Part shown: positions 61,449 to 64,000 of the stretch, piece after piece
How the letters are laid out: every line of letters begins with the position of its first letter
Numbering within the stretch: position 1 is the stretch's first letter
Origin: Unio delphinus
Taxonomy: Eukaryota > Mollusca > Bivalvia > Unionida > Unionidae
Reading direction: 5' to 3'
Assembly: GCA_029339505.1 (NCBI GenBank)
Contig: JAQISU010000155.1
Span: 19,102,001 to 19,166,000, forward strand
Length of the DNA stretch: 64,000 bases
The notes under the pieces: generated by a model
The model's database searches: none
Seen by the model: only the letters and a program-made list of their open reading frames with translations
What the model was told of the DNA's origin: nothing
Program-made: the position numbers and the translations under genes

Positions 61449-63840
61449 TACATACGAATTAGATCTGAGTCTGTCAAACATACATTGGTATTATTCCTGC
61501 TTTTTGAACTGTTCTATCTGTGATTTGGGAGTTGCTTAATTTATGGAACATCAGGCTTGTAATCAAAGGGTCAAAGGTCACCAAGGTCAGCTGCCTCAAT
61601 GTAATGTAACCCATGTTTTCAAAAATGGTTGTCGATGCATCCCATATTTTTTGTCTGACATGAATAATTAATTTAGAATGATTGCCAAAGAAAGAAAAAA
61701 TACAAAAGCTGCTAACATTACTTCTTTCTGTTTGGATGGTTTATGACATTCATCAAACAAAATTGAGTATTTTAACAAAAAAAATCTTTTCCCCTCATGC
61801 ATTTGACTATTTAGAACTTTGGGAATTATTGAAACGCTACTGGATTTGACACTTTGAAGCTTTATGTTTTTAGTTATCTGACATAATATCTCATGACCTT
61901 TGCATTCCATTAAAACCATTGTTAAAATTGCTTTTAATTTGCCCATGTTATTTTCAACATTGTATATGATGGAATAGTTATATTGTGCCCATATATATGT
62001 GAGCAGCATAGGAAAATGGATATTGGCAGGATAAATAGAAGCAATCATCCTCTGCAAGGATCTGCACCAGTCAAGGATGCAAACAAGTCCAACCAAAATA
62101 ATGAGATTTCTGATCCCACACCATTGCACATGATGGGTGATTTTCTTTGTCTGTAGGCGATATTACTTTTCTATCTGTGGCATAGGCTGCATTGTTTTCA
62201 GCAATGTTATGGTCCGGAGTTGAAGTGTTAGAGAGTTGTATTATATCTTCTACATTAGTCAGTATTTTCAAGCAAAAGTGTGATACAATATTAATACTTG
62301 TAATTCTAAAGTTTATAGCTGTCACATGAGCTGTATTAACAGATGTTTAGTGTTTTATGGCTCACCAATACAAGTTATATTGTACTAAGGCAATTGGGTA
62401 AAGTGCCGTGTCTTGGTAGCTGACCCACTGGCCCAGCCTTCAAGCAAGGTGAATGAGGCAACTGCCTTGGGCACCACGCTTTCAAGCACTGCAATTTGCT
62501 TGAGACCCCACACTCACTGATTGCTGGCTTGGGCTCCGTATGCTTCCTTGGGCCCAGCATATCCTAGGACTGAGCCAGGTTCTACTGTATAAAGCCTATT
62601 TTACATCCTGAAATGCACAGAGGGTTTGCTTGTTTTTCTATCTTTTAAAGTATGGCAAATTTGGCTGATAAAAAAAAATGTGGCCATAAGAAACCAAATG
62701 ATTCTAAAAACATTTGTTTTTAATCAAAAGACTATTCAAGATTTTCCATATTTGTTTGTTGGTTGTTTTTATTTTTTCTTCAACAGAAGCTTCAACACAT
62801 TATTGACTATAACATTCTGAGTAAATGGGTGTTGACAGCCTCCTTTAGAGATACATGTTCCCTACAAGGCATTCTAACACAAAGTTATATATGAGAGAAA
62901 AACACCATCAGACAAGCATTTTTAGACTGGTATGCAGAAATTTCTGTTATGTCCAGTATTTAGGGAAAAAAGTTGGTGGATGGGCCTCTCAACAGTCCTG
63001 GAAGTAAGGTCATGTGTACATGACACGGATTCAGAACTTGGTGTTTATCATTTTCCTCACAATAAACATAAAACAGGAGGCAATATAGTGAGCCTTCTAT
63101 ATTTTGGTTAGTGATATCAAAGTACTCTAAGCATGGTATCATATTAGGGTGTCTGGAGGTGAACTAGTTTAACATAACACTGGAAATCACTTATATTTCA
63201 CAGCAATTTTTTTTTTAAAGATATGTATTTGGTCCTGTTTGTAAATATGCGAGTTTTCAAGGGAAGGTTGTAATGTTTTAATACAGTCACCCCTCATTAA
63301 TTCTCTGAAGAAATCTTAATTTGCATTTGAGCATCCCAACAAATTTATGCAAGATTAAACTTAAAAATGTGATTTACAGGAAACAGACTTGGCAGCTAAA
63401 ATATGAAATGTTCTACTGTATATTCATTTTTTTTTTAATCACTATCAGTTTTATGGTATCATGAAACTGAATTTCCATTGGTTCTTCAATTTGTGGAATA
63501 ATGAATTTTTCATGTTTTCACAGAAGGAACATTGTTTATTGCATTTTTAATTTGTGGTTTCAACCAGGAAATCGACACAAAAATTTGATCTACAACAATT
63601 TTGCAGTATTTCTTTGATTAAGATGTTAATGATCATGAGAAGATTATTATTAATTTTTTGTGTAAAGTATGTCATTTTATATTGACTTCCAGTTTTTTTA
63701 TATGGGGAAGTAATTATGTCATATTTTTATACAGGGTATCTTGATAATGATTTCAGAGTTAATCTCCTAAAGGCTACAAGTTATGTGATAAGTAAGAGTT
63801 CAGAAGCATGCAGGTTTTCAGAGAAGTTTGTTTTTTGTTG
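61449..63840. other. Downstream region with possible transposase relic
   Basis: The minus frame at 62129-61668 contains SVSIIPKVLNSQMHEG and KYSILFDECHKPSKQKEVML, loosely like the D-E-[ST] block of hAT-type transposases, with changes at key positions. No host gene was recognised in the rest. Confidence 0.35.
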
Positions 63841-63846
63841 TTTGTT

Positions 63847-64000
63847 CTGAATTAATTTGATACAGTACTGATAAGGATGAATTTGACATAATACCATATA
63901 TATGTACTGAATTCATTTGATACAGTGCTGATAAGGATGAATTTGCCATAATACCGTATATATGTACTGAATTAATTTGATACAGTGCTGATAAGGATGA
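63847..64000 (+). repeat. 60-bp tandem repeat running off the window
   Basis: Two full and one partial unit of CTGAATTAATTTGATACAGT, [AG]CTGATAAGGATGAATTTG and a CATAATACC.TATATATGTA end. The array continues beyond 64000. Confidence 0.85.

Noticed and set aside
61668..62325. Host genes on the minus strand (153 and 84 codons)
   Set aside because: No splice structure or conserved domain; at best a transposase relic.

Overview
The window is AT-rich animal genomic DNA, most likely from a mollusc. Long introns, microsatellites, minisatellites, tRNA-derived SINEs with a mollusc-like body, LINE 3' ends carrying (ATT)n tails and a pogo/Tigger transposon all point that way. The mollusc assignment is inference from repeat types, not a database match.

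Host gene. From 4901 to about 52405 the plus strand carries the 3' part of one gene of the PHIP/BRWD family (bromodomain and WD-repeat proteins). I resolved 17 coding exons, all phase-consistent: 3069 coding nt, 1022 residues plus stop. They encode an acidic/basic linker, the conserved Tudor-like (CryptoTudor) region, bromodomain 1, bromodomain 2 and a Ser/Asp-rich tail with a basic C-terminus. The WD40 half must lie upstream of the window. One intron is GC-AG. The donor of the second exon sits in a 79-80 bp tandem array that copies the donor itself. Introns hold satellites (39, 73, 78, 123 and 26 bp units), SINEs, a MITE, a hAT remnant and an intronic promoter-like patch near 20.7-21.1 kb.

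Mobile element. A 15,782-bp Polinton/Maverick (virus-like DNA transposon, adintovirus-type gene set) lies at 32851-48632 inside the intron between the poly-Asp exon and the penultimate exon. It has a 229-bp core terminal inverted repeat (4 mismatches between the two ends), an inner extension that carries a copy of the last ATPase codons, and a 5-bp direct flank (TGTCC). On the minus strand it encodes a penton-like minor capsid protein, a membrane/coiled-coil protein, a fibre-like protein, an adenain-type protease, a GG-FPLL hydrophobic protein, the major capsid protein, a pX/pVI-like protein, a 343-residue virion-type protein, a small unknown protein, an HNH homing endonuclease, a Cys-rich protein, a retroviral-type integrase with one nonsense codon, and a DUF5679-like zinc ribbon followed in the -1 frame by a phospholipase A2-like reading frame. 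On the plus strand it encodes a family B DNA polymerase fused to an SF1 helicase and a C-terminal HNH-type Cys domain, and a packaging ATPase. The polymerase begins with a near-identical 30-residue tandem repeat. The element has replication, integration, capsid, maturation and packaging functions and looks recently inserted.

Downstream. From about 52.4 kb to 64 kb I see no convincing host gene. This stretch holds LINE 3' ends, a 910-bp internally deleted Tigger element, a small MITE flanked by mirrored microsatellites, another hAT-like remnant and a 60-bp tandem repeat running off the end of the window.
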